Positions 1 to 8,735 of a stretch of DNA of 47,081 bases are shown piece after piece. This stretch comes from Bacillota bacterium (GTDB lineage: Bacteria > Bacillota > Clostridia > Tissierellales > Tissierellaceae). A program made the translations under genes and the position numbers. The stretch is from positions 1-47,081 of the forward strand of contig JAEWGC010000049.1 in the NCBI GenBank assembly GCA_023388495.1, read 5' to 3'. The notes beneath the pieces were generated by a model. It ran no database searches, was not told the DNA's origin, and worked only from the letters and a program-made list of their open reading frames with translations. Position 1 is the stretch's first letter. The number at the start of each line of letters is the position of its first letter.

Positions 1-111
1 ACCTTAAATAAATATTATAACTTTGATATCCATGATTTAGTTAATATTGTAGATGAATATAATCCGTTAGAGGATTTTAGAGCCAAGGGGAAGAAGTTGA
101 CGATAAAATAA
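1..111 (+). CDS. C-terminal end of an unidentified protein (partial)
   Basis: Frame 1 is open from the window edge to TAA at 109-111 and encodes the last 36 residues of a protein. The peptide is charged and helical-looking (contains NIVDEYNPLEDFRAKGKK). The gene starts outside the window, so no family can be named. The frame is the only open one here, and it is followed by a 137-base gap with a plausible promoter for the next gene. Confidence 0.55.
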   Translation, partial: TLNKYYNFDIHDLVNIVDEYNPLEDFRAKGKKLTIK

Positions 112-158
112 GAGATATAGGGATAAAACTATTTAGCCCTATAAAAATCTCTAATCAG

Positions 159-188
159 TGGACTTAATATGGTAAATTTTGTTATAAT
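159..188 (+). promoter_or_regulatory. Candidate sigma-A promoter of the LRR protein gene
   Basis: A TATAAT box at 183-188 is preceded by TG (extended -10). A weak -35 (TGGACT, 159-164) lies 18 bases upstream. It is about 60 bases before the ATG at 249, which has an AAGGGGGAG SD. Confidence 0.45.
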
Positions 189-248
189 CTTCTCAAGATG
201 TTTCCAAATTAGGAAAAAGGTTACATATACAAGGGGGAGAGAAAAACA

Positions 249-2090
249 ATGAGAAGAAAAGGAATATTATCAAAAATTTTATTAATGTTAATGGTAATAA
301 TAATGGTAGTACCAACAACAGTATTTGCAGCAAATGAAGGAGTGACAACAGAGGTAATAAAAAATGGTGTATTAACTGAATTAAAAACAACTGGAACTTC
401 ATATGAAACACCAAATGGTGTAACAGCAGTAATCCCGCCATATGGTGTAACAGCTAGAAGTTTAAAGACTTTAGTATTTGGAAATGGTGTAAAGGAAATA
501 GGAGCACTTGCTTTCACACCTACACAAAGTAAAGTAGAAAGTTTAGAAACAGTAGAAATGAAAGATGTTGAAATTATTGGTGAATTTGCATTTGCAGGCT
601 TAGATAAACTTAAATCTGTAACATTATCTGATAACCTAAAAGAAATAAAAGTAAATGCTTTTTCAAAAACTAAATCTTTAACCTCAATCAAGTTACCAGA
701 AGGATTAGAAAAGATAGGAAGTGAAGCATTTGCTTGGAGTGGATTAACTTCAATAGAAATTCCTGGAACAGTAAAGAAATTAGAGCAGTTAACATTTGAA
801 ATGAATAGTAGCTTAACTAAGGTAGTAATCAATGAAGGGTTAGAAGAAATAGCAGGTGGTGCATTTGAAAAATGTTATAATTTAACAGAAGTTCATATAC
901 CAGCATCAGTAAAGAAAATGGGTGTAGGGGCATTCTCAAAGAGTGGTAATTTAACAATACACACACCAAAGGGTAGTTATGCAGAAGACTATGCAAAGAA
1001 AAATGGAATAAGAGTAGCAAATGATAGTACATCTACAACAAAACCAGAACCAACACAACCAACTCAACCAACTCAACCAACTGAGCCAACAAAACCAACA
1101 AGTAAAGACACAAGAGGATTTAAACCAGTTCAAAATTTAGTAGGTACTCAGAAAGAGAAAATAGAATTTCCTTTAGAAAAGAACAAACCTTTTATAAGTG
1201 GTACTTATGATGTAGAACTTTGGGATGATAATACAAAGCAAGAGTTTGTTTACACAAATCTTGATTATCATTATTTAGCGACGGGGTATTTTATAAAAAA
1301 AGATGGAAAATTCTATAGTGTTAATGGTTTAGTAAATGGCAATCTTGATGACGATTTGCAAAAAATAGAAAGTAGACCTGATGCTGTATGGTATAGTAAA
1401 ACTTTAAGAGTACCAGAAAAAATAGAAATACAACCAATGGCATATGGGGTATTTAGTGACGGAAAGAAATATACAAAAGATAGTCCGGAAGTGTATGCTT
1501 ATTATGTATATGATTTTGTAGAAAGAACTGCTGCAGATTATGATTCTAATGGAGGTTTATTGTATCAAGACCAAAATCTAAAATTAAAAATAATAAAAAT
1601 TGTAAATAATAATACAAAGCCAGCACAACCAACACAACCAGAACGCCCATTAGCCCCTTTTGCAACAGCAATACCAACAGCATCAAAGGTAATGGTAAAT
1701 GGTAAGTCAGTATTATTTGAAGCTTATTTAATCAATGGTAATAACTATTTCAAATTAAGAGATATGGCAACAGTAGTAAGTGGAACTACTAAACAATTTG
1801 AAGTAGGTTGGGACGGTTCTAAAAATGCAATCAACTTATTATCTAGTAAACCTTACACGGTAGTGGGTGGGGAATTAGCAAAAGGTGATGGGAAGAATAA
1901 GTCAGGAAATCCAACAACATCAAAGATTTACAAAGATGGGAAGGAAATAAAATTAACAGCTTATACTATCAATGGAAATAACTATTTTAAGTTAAGAGAT
2001 TTGGCACAAGTCTTTGATATAGGTGTAACTTGGGATAATTCTACAAAGACAATAGGAATAGATACATCAATAGGTTATACAGCAGAATAG
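249..2090 (+). CDS. Secreted BspA-type leucine-rich-repeat protein with C-terminal stalk domain
   Basis: This 613-residue protein starts with a Sec signal peptide (RRK, hydrophobic core, cleavage near VFA-A at about residue 28). Residues ~60-250 are BspA/TpLRR repeats of the form LKSVTLSDNLKEIKVNAF. A Pro/Thr/Gln linker (~262-285) leads to an unrecognised middle domain, a second PTQP linker, and a C-terminal domain (~475-605). That last domain carries two NGNNYFKLRDMA-type motifs typical of the copper amine oxidase N-terminal-like stalk domain of Clostridia and Paenibacilli. No LPXTG or SLH motif is visible, so it is probably secreted or held to the wall by the stalk domain. A role in adhesion or binding is inferred from the family only. 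Confidence 0.85.
   Translation: MRRKGILSKILLMLMVIIMVVPTTVFAANEGVTTEVIKNGVLTELKTTGTSYETPNGVTAVIPPYGVTARSLKTLVFGNGVKEIGALAFTPTQSKVESLETVEMKDVEIIGEFAFAGLDKLKSVTLSDNLKEIKVNAFSKTKSLTSIKLPEGLEKIGSEAFAWSGLTSIEIPGTVKKLEQLTFEMNSSLTKVVINEGLEEIAGGAFEKCYNLTEVHIPASVKKMGVGAFSKSGNLTIHTPKGSYAEDYAKKNGIRVANDSTSTTKPEPTQPTQPTQPTEPTKPTSKDTRGFKPVQNLVGTQKEKIEFPLEKNKPFISGTYDVELWDDNTKQEFVYTNLDYHYLATGYFIKKDGKFYSVNGLVNGNLDDDLQKIESRPDAVWYSKTLRVPEKIEIQPMAYGVFSDGKKYTKDSPEVYAYYVYDFVERTAADYDSNGGLLYQDQNLKLKIIKIVNNNTKPAQPTQPERPLAPFATAIPTASKVMVNGKSVLFEAYLINGNNYFKLRDMATVVSGTTKQFEVGWDGSKNAINLLSSKPYTVVGGELAKGDGKNKSGNPTTSKIYKDGKEIKLTAYTINGNNYFKLRDLAQVFDIGVTWDNSTKTIGIDTSIGYTAE
1051..1085 (+). repeat. In-gene tandem nonamer encoding a P-T-Q linker
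   Basis: The nine-base unit CAACCAACT (Gln-Pro-Thr) repeats about four times in the first linker of the LRR protein. Such repeats slip easily, so linker length may vary between strains. Confidence 0.6.
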
Positions 2091-2113
2091 AAATACTTAA
2101 AATAGAATTATTG

Positions 2114-2142
2114 GATTCAATGTCCAAAATGGACATTGGATC
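2114..2142. other. Near-perfect 13-bp hairpin without U-tract
   Basis: GATTCAATGTCCA (2114-2126) pairs with TGGACATTGGATC (2130-2142) across a 3-base loop, with a single T-G wobble. It sits 24 bases after the LRR gene stop and is not followed by a T run. It may be a 3'-stabilising structure or a protein-binding palindrome. Confidence 0.5.
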
Positions 2143-2174
2143 TAGATAGAAAAAAGAGCATATTGAAAATTATA

Positions 2175-2204
2175 GTCCTTGATAGAAATATTGAGGATTT
2201 TTTT
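2175..2204 (+). terminator. Rho-independent terminator of the LRR gene
   Basis: TCCTTGATA and TATTGAGGA form a 9-bp stem with two G-T wobbles and a GAAA-type loop. Seven Ts follow directly (from about 2198). Confidence 0.6.
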
Positions 2205-2784
2205 ATATCTATTTTTAGATATTTTGATTTAATTTAGGGTTAAGAATTTTTATTTATATAAGATATAGTGTTTACTTATTAAGTTCTAATAAGGTTGAAA
2301 AATTGCTTTTTATAATTTAGTGATTTACTTGTGTTGAGGGGTTTTTAGAGTATTAGAGATAGCAGAAAAAATGAAAGCGAAGAAAGATAGGCTACCACTA
2401 TGATAGAGAATTGTTTATAAAAAATTGATAAAAAAATTAAGATTTTAGATTTTTGAAATGAATCATCTAATCCTACGATATCAGTAGTATCACTATATAC
2501 TATATTATTAATCAGTAATAGTATGCCTTTTAGAGTTCTATAAAATATGTCTATTCTTTTATAAAAACTGTAGCAGGAATTGGGATACTAGGTAGGGTAT
2601 GGGTATATTCTATATCTTTCAAGATAGTTTAAAAAACGCAATTCAGCGATATATGGTTGTATTAAGGGATTCAGAAGAGTTATTTAAAAATGATAGAAAT
2701 TTATATAATTTAGGATTTTATACTCGATAAGTGGATGGAAATTAAATAGTAATAAGAAAAAACAGAGTGATTAATAATTTATAT
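2205..2784. other. Poorly coding spacer with decayed fragments
   Basis: No intact gene is seen. A short open stretch near 2650-2730 (contains VVLRDSEELFKNDRNLYN) ends in a stop and has no recognisable start region or family. The rest is AT-rich with stops in all frames, consistent with relic DNA. Confidence 0.4.
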
Positions 2785-2804
2785 ACAAAATTAATTACAC
2801 CCTC
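2785..2804 (-). repeat. 20-bp sequence repeated inverted at 46955-46974 (possible IS end)
   Basis: The minus strand reads GAGGGTGTAATTAATTTTGT, identical over 20 bases to 46955-46974 on +. The GGGTGTAATTAATTTTGTG form resembles terminal repeats of IS256-family elements as I remember them. No transposase is visible beside it. Confidence 0.4.
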
Positions 2805-2852
2805 TTTGGATTGCACTTTCATTGCACTAAATTAATTTTTTGCACCTCAAAA

Positions 2853-3262
2853 CTAAAAGTTAGCAGTGAATATTGTTCTTTGGTGATAGTCTAAATTTTC
2901 GGTTGGTGGATTAAATTTGATGTTGTTATTTAATTTATTAGTGACATCCCAGCACATTTCTTCATAATGCTTTTGCTTTCTCTTTAAACTGTCATATAGC
3001 TTATTTGCTAACAAGATATCAAGTGATTTTTGTTCAGTTAAATGATCCGAAATATTTTCTTTATCATTATTTATTCATCTGAATATCGGTTTGTCATAAA
3101 TCCATATTTCTTTGGTCGTAGGTGTGTCTGTTATTTTAGTGCTATATGATAATAACTCACCTTCTTTTACTTTAAACACCGCATTTAAATCATTGTAATA
3201 TCAAGCTTTGAAGCAATTTTTGTTAATTTAATTTTCTCGAGATATTGCTTTATATATCAAGT
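2853..3262 (-). pseudogene. Decayed gene of unknown family
   Basis: On the minus strand a coding-like stretch ends at TAG (2853-2855). It reads KVKEGELLSYSTKITDTPTT..., an in-frame TGA after DKPIFR, then INNDKENISDHLTEQKS... up to TIFTANF. Upstream, another frame (YLEKIKLTKIASKLDIT) joins naturally to NDLNAVFKVK, implying a frameshift near 3200. One frameshift and one nonsense codon leave no usable product. I do not recognise the family. Confidence 0.5.
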
Positions 3263-3288
3263 CTAGTAAGAAGAAAATAAGCACTTTA

Positions 3289-3340
3289 TGGTGGTGGCGT
3301 GGGCTATTGCCTGCCGGCACCGCCCATCCCCGCACCAACA
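3289..3340. other. GC-rich imperfect hairpin in AT-rich spacer
   Basis: GGTGGTGGCGTGGGC (from ~3290) is largely complementary to GCCCATCCCCGCACCAAC (~3322-3339), enclosing a loop with GCCGGC. The patch is far richer in G+C than its surroundings and lies between a dead gene and an acetyltransferase. It could be a structured RNA, a mobile-element end or foreign DNA. Confidence 0.45.
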
Positions 3341-3461
3341 TGTCATTTTTTTCAAGAACCCTGATTTTTTAACTTTTGAGCTCGTTAATATACTTAATCG
3401 TGGAAATATATGGTATACTCGTATCATGCAGTAGAAACAATAAAGAGATGAGGGAACAATT

Positions 3462-4001
3462 ATGATTGAACTTCGTAAAATTACTCGGGATAATTTAAGG
3501 GAAGTATTGGAGCTTAAAGTAGCAAGTGGGCAAGACGGTTATGTGGATTCTAATATTTATAGACTAGCTTGGGCCTATGTTAAAGTAACCAACAATGAGA
3601 AACCTCCTCTGGTCTTTGCCATATATCATCATGATAAAGTTGTAGGGTTAGTGGATATGGGATTTTTTGAGTTATCGGAAACTAGCTTTTTATTTGAGGA
3701 ATTTGGCGACAAAGCTAGCTATGGAATAAACCATTTTATGATAGATCATAAATATCAAGGTAAAGGGTTTGGCAAGCAGGCTATGAAAAAAGCTATCGAA
3801 TTTTTACGTTCATTTCCACAAGGGAAAGCTGATTCTATTTATATATCTTATTGGAAGACTAACGAAGCAGCTAGAGGCCTATATGCATCAGTTGGGTTTG
3901 TAGAAACAGGAGAAATATGGGACGGACAAACCGGTGAAAGCTGGGATCCAGAGAGAGAAGATATTGAGAGAGCAGAAGTAGGTGTTAGACTGGGATTATA
4001 G
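3462..4001 (+). CDS. GNAT-family N-acetyltransferase
   Basis: The product has 179 residues, the usual size for a single GNAT domain that moves an acetyl group from acetyl-CoA to an amine. The acetyl-CoA-binding motif A is seen at about residues 92-110 (MIDHKYQGKGFGKQAM, a Q/R-x-x-G-x-G/A type loop), followed by NEAARGLYASVGFVETG. It starts at ATG with GAGGG upstream. It stands alone between decayed DNA and a strong terminator. The substrate is unknown; the closest remembered type is spermidine/diamine acetyltransferase-like. Confidence 0.85.
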   Translation: MIELRKITRDNLREVLELKVASGQDGYVDSNIYRLAWAYVKVTNNEKPPLVFAIYHHDKVVGLVDMGFFELSETSFLFEEFGDKASYGINHFMIDHKYQGKGFGKQAMKKAIEFLRSFPQGKADSIYISYWKTNEAARGLYASVGFVETGEIWDGQTGESWDPEREDIERAEVGVRLGL

Positions 4002-4077
4002 ATAATTGAAATGCCTTATTATCAATAATATTGCGCTATACCATCCATCTCGAAAATTGAGTGGGAGTAGTATCCAA

Positions 4078-4124
4078 AACCCCTAGAAAACTGATAAGTA
4101 ATAGTTTTCTAGGGGTTGTTTTTA
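4078..4124 (+). terminator. Strong rho-independent terminator
   Basis: AACCCCTAGAAAACT pairs perfectly with AGTTTTCTAGGGGTT (15 bp) across a 10-base loop, then GTTTTTT. It ends the transcript of the acetyltransferase gene. Confidence 0.9.
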
Positions 4125-4281
4125 TTTGTGGGGTAAATTGATATTGTCCATTTAATTTTTATCAAGTATAATTTTCATAGAATGCTAGCAAAATCTGGCT
4201 GCAGCAAATAGAAAGTGTTATCTACGGTGTTATATCCTTCCTCAATAAGAGAGAAAATTTATATTTTCTACAGAAAAATAG

Positions 4282-4953
4282 CCTTACCCCCTTATAACGG
4301 AAAAATTAGATAAAAAAGTTCCAGATATAATGATTGTTAGGATACCGGGATTCAAAGCAGTAACCTGCGGAGACCAATCATGGGGAGACATGTTTAAAGA
4401 AGGCGGATATATATGGCAAAGCACTTAAAAAATGTTATTACGTCAGAAATACCTGAAACATATACAATTAATCCAATATTTTATTGCGATGTGATTACAG
4501 AGTATTGAAAAATAATAAAACCGACGATATTATTTCTATATTAAAAGATACTATGAAACCTTTGTCTGCCAATGTGCAAGATTTTATATTGCAGCTACAT
4601 CAATGTTATTTGGATAAAGGGCTAAATGCAATGTGGAAATAAAAGATTTGTGGATAAAGATTAAATATTCTTATAAAGGTAAAGAGATATGGGGGATTAA
4701 TGTATCACTTAATAATGGTTATCAAATAAACATCAAAGCAAAAAACACCCATAAATACGCTGATACCATCGAAAAATTCCCTTTATTTATACAAGAAATT
4801 ATTAAAAAAGGCTATGGCTGTGGAATAAAAAGAGGGATAAGCGATCATTGTAATGGAGGTTGCCAAGGGTTTCGTTTTTCACTGGATGACTCAATCATTG
4901 ATATAAGAAACGCTATCGAAACTTGGATCGACACGGAATTGTCATTTGTATAG
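4282..4953 (+). pseudogene. Decayed GyrI-like/effector-binding-type gene with degenerate C-terminal half
   Basis: Coding-like segments follow one another in different frames. PLITEKLDKKVPDIMIVRIP... to GGYIWQST ends in a stop near 4428; KHLKNVITSEIPETYTINP ends at about 4508; a third segment contains ILKDTMKPLSANVQDFILQL. The last is an open 106-codon stretch from GTG 4633 (VEIKDLWIKIKYSY... CNGGCQGFRFSLDDS... TELSFV). The order and continuity suggest one ancestral gene with several frameshifts. The first part resembles the GyrI-like small-molecule-binding fold (inference). The terminal 4633-4953 stretch has no good SD, so it is probably not expressed alone. Confidence 0.5.
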
Positions 4954-5298
4954 TATAAGCATTAGTAAAACATAGTGGAAAAAGACTATATACCTTAAGT
5001 AAATTGAAAATAAAACTGGTGAAATCCATTGCCAGAGTAAGACATAGAAGCCTTGATTCCTCTAAAAATAGAAGAGTCAAGGATTTTAATTTTAATAATA
5101 AAATATCTAGTATAGCTTTTTCTATAAAAATATAATCTTATATAAAATATAAAAATAAATAATATACCACTACTATATACATTTCACAATACATATATGG
5201 TACAATTATGTTGTAAATATGGGAAAAGTATATTATTTAACCATAGAGAAAGGTTTCAAATAAACAGCAAAATATATATCAATAGAAAAGAGGTAAAT

Positions 5299-6534
5299 AT
5301 GAAAATATTACATGTTTTATCACAATTACCGTCAAAGACAGGTTCAGGAGTGTATTACTCCAATATGATAGAAGGTTTTAAGAGATATAATCATGATCAA
5401 AAAGCAATCTTTGGATATCAAGATGAATATGTTTGGAATATTTTAGATAGTGAAGATCAATATCCGGTAGCTTTTAAAAGTAATGAATTACCGTTTCCTA
5501 TAGTTGGAATGAGTAATGTTATGCCTTATGAAAATACTTTATATTCATCTATGACTGAGGAAATGGTAGATATTTGGAAGGAAGCTTTTAGAAAAAGGCT
5601 AGAAAAAGTAAGGGAGGATTTCAAGCCAGATATTATATTTGCACACCATCTATGGATTTTGACTGCTCTAGTAAGAGAAGTTTTTCCAGATACAAAAGTA
5701 ATAGGATTGTGTCATAATACGGATTTAAGGCAGGCTAAAATGAATCCACATCTTAAAAGAAAATATGCAGATAATATACATGAACTAAACTATGTGTTTT
5801 CAGCCTCTGAGCAGCAAAAAGATGAAATAGTAGATATATACAATATAGATAGAAATAAGATAATTCCCGTAGGAGGAGGATTTAATCAAGATATTTTCTA
5901 TTTTCCAAAAGAAAAAAAGTATACCGATAAGGTCAAGCTGGTATTCTGTGCGAAAATAGACCCATCTAAAGGGATTTATGAGCTTATAGAGGTATTCAAA
6001 TCTCTAGGGCGAGATGATATAACTTTAGATATTATAGGAAGTCCTGACGAAGAAAATAAAAAGAAAATAGAGGATTATATTAAATGTGATAATAGTATAA
6101 GAGTATATAATGTGAAAAGTCAAGTGGCTTTAGGAGATGAGTTAAGGGAAAAAGATATATTCATTATGCCTTCTTACTATGAAGGTTTAGGACTTATGGC
6201 AATAGAGAGTTTAGCCTGCGGATTATATGTAGTGTCTACAGAAATAGAGGCACTAATGACACTTTTAGGAGAAGAAATAAAAGAGTCGGGTATAATCAAA
6301 TATGTTCCATTACCTAGAATATATGATGTAGATAAGCCTGTTAGTGAGGACTTGCCAAAGTTTAAAGAAAATCTGAAAAATGCCATACTATGCCAAATTG
6401 AAAAGATAAAACAAAAGAGAGAATGTCATAAAAAAATGGAAGATGAGATAAAATCTTTTTCTTGGGAAGGACTAGTTAATAATATGAATAATATTATCAA
6501 CTCCATTAAAGATGACTTGGATTTGACTTTGTAA
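5299..6534 (+). CDS. GT4-family glycosyltransferase
   Basis: The product has 411 residues with the GT-B fold: an N-terminal acceptor domain (MKILHVLSQLPSKTGSG) and a C-terminal nucleotide-sugar domain. The domain start KLVFCAKIDPSKGIYELIE and the E-x7-E signature (EGLGLMAIESLACG, ~residues 294-307) mark a retaining GT4 enzyme. I chose ATG 5299 because AGAGGT lies 5 bases before it and the family N-terminus begins there; the frame is open upstream to 5197. It is monocistronic, ending in a terminator that overlaps its stop. Acceptor and sugar cannot be read from sequence; a surface glycan or a small molecule is possible. Confidence 0.85.
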   Translation: MKILHVLSQLPSKTGSGVYYSNMIEGFKRYNHDQKAIFGYQDEYVWNILDSEDQYPVAFKSNELPFPIVGMSNVMPYENTLYSSMTEEMVDIWKEAFRKRLEKVREDFKPDIIFAHHLWILTALVREVFPDTKVIGLCHNTDLRQAKMNPHLKRKYADNIHELNYVFSASEQQKDEIVDIYNIDRNKIIPVGGGFNQDIFYFPKEKKYTDKVKLVFCAKIDPSKGIYELIEVFKSLGRDDITLDIIGSPDEENKKKIEDYIKCDNSIRVYNVKSQVALGDELREKDIFIMPSYYEGLGLMAIESLACGLYVVSTEIEALMTLLGEEIKESGIIKYVPLPRIYDVDKPVSEDLPKFKENLKNAILCQIEKIKQKRECHKKMEDEIKSFSWEGLVNNMNNIINSIKDDLDLTL

Positions 6535-6560
6535 GTAGTCAAATCTAAGTCATCTTTTTT
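6509..6560 (+). terminator. Terminator overlapping the glycosyltransferase stop codon
   Basis: GATGACTTGGATTTGACT pairs with AGTCAAATCTAAGTCATC (18 positions, one mismatch) around the TAA stop, followed by six Ts. The last codons of the gene form the left arm. Confidence 0.9.
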
Positions 6561-6740
6561 AATATCTTATGAAATAATTTTATAGATGCTATCGGAATGT
6601 TGTTTACATAGTTTTTTATTAAGGTTTATAAGGTAATATATTTGTTCTTCAAATAAAAGGTTTACCATAATATGGATATAGGTTATTATGAAAGTGGGAA
6701 TAGATTTATAGTAAAAAAATTAATTCTAGGGGGGAATTTA

Positions 6741-8735
6741 GTGAATAAAAAAACATTTGTAGTATTATTAGTACTTATAATACTTTTCACAAGCTCTGCA
6801 TGGGTAAAAGCTCATGCTAAAGGTGATTTAACCACAAGGTTAAAAGAGAACTTAATTCCATTAAAGACCACACAGGCAGGAAACGGCTTTGAAGATCTCA
6901 TGCCTCTGAAAGAAATCCTTAAGGATAAGAAAATCATAGGTATGGGAGAAGCAACCCATGGGACTAAGGAATTCTTTGAAATGAAGCATAGAATGTTTGA
7001 ATTCTTAGTGGAAGAAATGGGGTATAGGGTATTTGGTATAGAAGCCGAATTTGGCTGCTCACAAATTGTTAACGACTATATTTTGAATGGAAAAGGAAGC
7101 ATAAAAGAATGTTTAGATTCTTTGAACCTATGGCCTTGGGAAACTCAAGAAGTAGCGGACATGATTGAATGGATGAAGGAGTATAATAAAAAGGCAGCTG
7201 ATAAAGATAAAATAAGGTTCTATGGCTTTGATATGCAATTAATTAGAAATGACATCAATCAAATCCTAGAATACTTAGAAAAGGTAGATAGTAGCAATGT
7301 GGAAAAATATAAATCAAAGTTATCAAAAGTAGGAAATATACTAAGTTTTAATAATAAGAGAAAGAAATTAGAAGAATTGGCTGCAACTTTCACAGATAAC
7401 AAAGATGAATATATTAGCAGGAGCTCACAGGAAGAGTATGATTTAATGATTCAGCATATCATTGTTATGAAGCAGTGGATTAGTTATATTAAAAAGACAC
7501 CAAGATCACTCAATGATAGTTTTCGTGAGAGTTTTAATATTAGAGATAAAAGTATGGCACAAAATGTAAAATGGATATTAGATCATGAAGAAAAGTACTA
7601 TGGAAATAATAAGATGATGTTATGGGCACATAATGGACATATTGGAAGATATTACTTTGGACTTTCTGTAATGGGAAGCAATTTAAGTGAGGTGTATGGA
7701 AATGAATATTATTCTTTGGGATTCGATTTTTACCAGGGGGGATTTAAGGCTATGCCTGTTAGTATATTTAATAAGGTAGTAGGTGGAAGAAAGCCACAGT
7801 ATTTTAATCTAAAATCATCTCCCGAAGATTCCTACGGATATGAAATGGAGAAGACTGGTATACCTATTAGCTTTTTAGATTTTAAGAGTGCCAGCAAGGA
7901 TAAAGAAATTAGCCAGTTCATATCCAGTAAGATAAATATGAATACCATAGGTGCAGCATATACAGGCAGTTGGTTTGCCTCAGATTATTTGGCTAAATCA
8001 CCTCCTAATAAGTCCTATGATGGAGTTATTTTTATAAAAACAACTAATGCTAGTAACCAGCCTTCATATCAAAATAATTCATTGAAGGATGGAGATGAGC
8101 TTCTAAAAAGGCATTATCTATTTTCAGCTTTACCAAAACTACTTATAGCTATCTTTTTATTAATTATGTCTTATAGGAAATCTAAGTCTAGAGATCTATC
8201 ATATTCCATAGAAGAATTTCATGTTTTAGGCAAAGATATAGAAGATAAGAAAGATGTTAAGGGTGTAAAGAGCTGGATATTAAGGTTACATGAGTATATT
8301 GCTGAAATATCTACTAGAAGATATATAGTCTTAGCTATAATCATATTATTTATCATTAATCTTATACTTAGGATAAATGGCCTTACATCTTTGGCTGATA
8401 ATATCAATAATCTTAGAGATCTTGATATTATGGATGTTATACTCCTAATATCAAATGTTGTTATTGAGAACTTTAAATTTCATTTTTTACCTTTAACCAT
8501 ATTAGCTTTTCTGTCACAGGATAAATCCATTAAAAGCTCTCATATAATAGTATCTTCATTGATATTGGCTTTGTTTAGATTTAGGTTTGGAGATCCCTTT
8601 AGCATTATAATATACTTCTTAAATGGTATTGTACTTAATTACTCATATACATTGTACTATTACAAGAATAAAAGGCCATTTACAGTTATAAATACAATTA
8701 AAATAGGTGAATATATATTAAGATTATTTATTTAA
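6741..8735 (+). CDS. Erythromycin-esterase-family protein with C-terminal membrane segments
   Basis: A GTG at 6741 follows a very strong AGGGGGG SD and begins a signal/anchor helix (NKKTFVVLLVLIILFTSSAW); the open frame runs back to 6672 without an SD. Residues ~50-440 match the erythromycin esterase (EreA/EreB, succinoglycan-biosynthesis) family: GEATHGT at ~69-75, GIEAEFGCS, FYGFDMQ, and MLWAHNGHIGR with the conserved His. The 664-residue product is longer than the usual ~400. The extra part (~460-664) holds about four hydrophobic helices, suggesting a surface enzyme tethered in the membrane. Macrolide hydrolysis is not implied; many homologues have unknown substrates. Its stop abuts the stop of truA with no gap. 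Confidence 0.8.
   Translation: MNKKTFVVLLVLIILFTSSAWVKAHAKGDLTTRLKENLIPLKTTQAGNGFEDLMPLKEILKDKKIIGMGEATHGTKEFFEMKHRMFEFLVEEMGYRVFGIEAEFGCSQIVNDYILNGKGSIKECLDSLNLWPWETQEVADMIEWMKEYNKKAADKDKIRFYGFDMQLIRNDINQILEYLEKVDSSNVEKYKSKLSKVGNILSFNNKRKKLEELAATFTDNKDEYISRSSQEEYDLMIQHIIVMKQWISYIKKTPRSLNDSFRESFNIRDKSMAQNVKWILDHEEKYYGNNKMMLWAHNGHIGRYYFGLSVMGSNLSEVYGNEYYSLGFDFYQGGFKAMPVSIFNKVVGGRKPQYFNLKSSPEDSYGYEMEKTGIPISFLDFKSASKDKEISQFISSKINMNTIGAAYTGSWFASDYLAKSPPNKSYDGVIFIKTTNASNQPSYQNNSLKDGDELLKRHYLFSALPKLLIAIFLLIMSYRKSKSRDLSYSIEEFHVLGKDIEDKKDVKGVKSWILRLHEYIAEISTRRYIVLAIIILFIINLILRINGLTSLADNINNLRDLDIMDVILLISNVVIENFKFHFLPLTILAFLSQDKSIKSSHIIVSSLILALFRFRFGDPFSIIIYFLNGIVLNYSYTLYYYKNKRPFTVINTIKIGEYILRLFI

Noticed and set aside
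221..832. 203-codon minus-strand frame over the LRR gene
   Set aside because: Antisense shadow of a clearly coding gene with signal peptide and repeats; no SD or recognisable domain.
6741..8735. Macrolide resistance by esterase
   Set aside because: Family membership alone does not show macrolide hydrolysis, and the membrane tail is unlike EreA/EreB.
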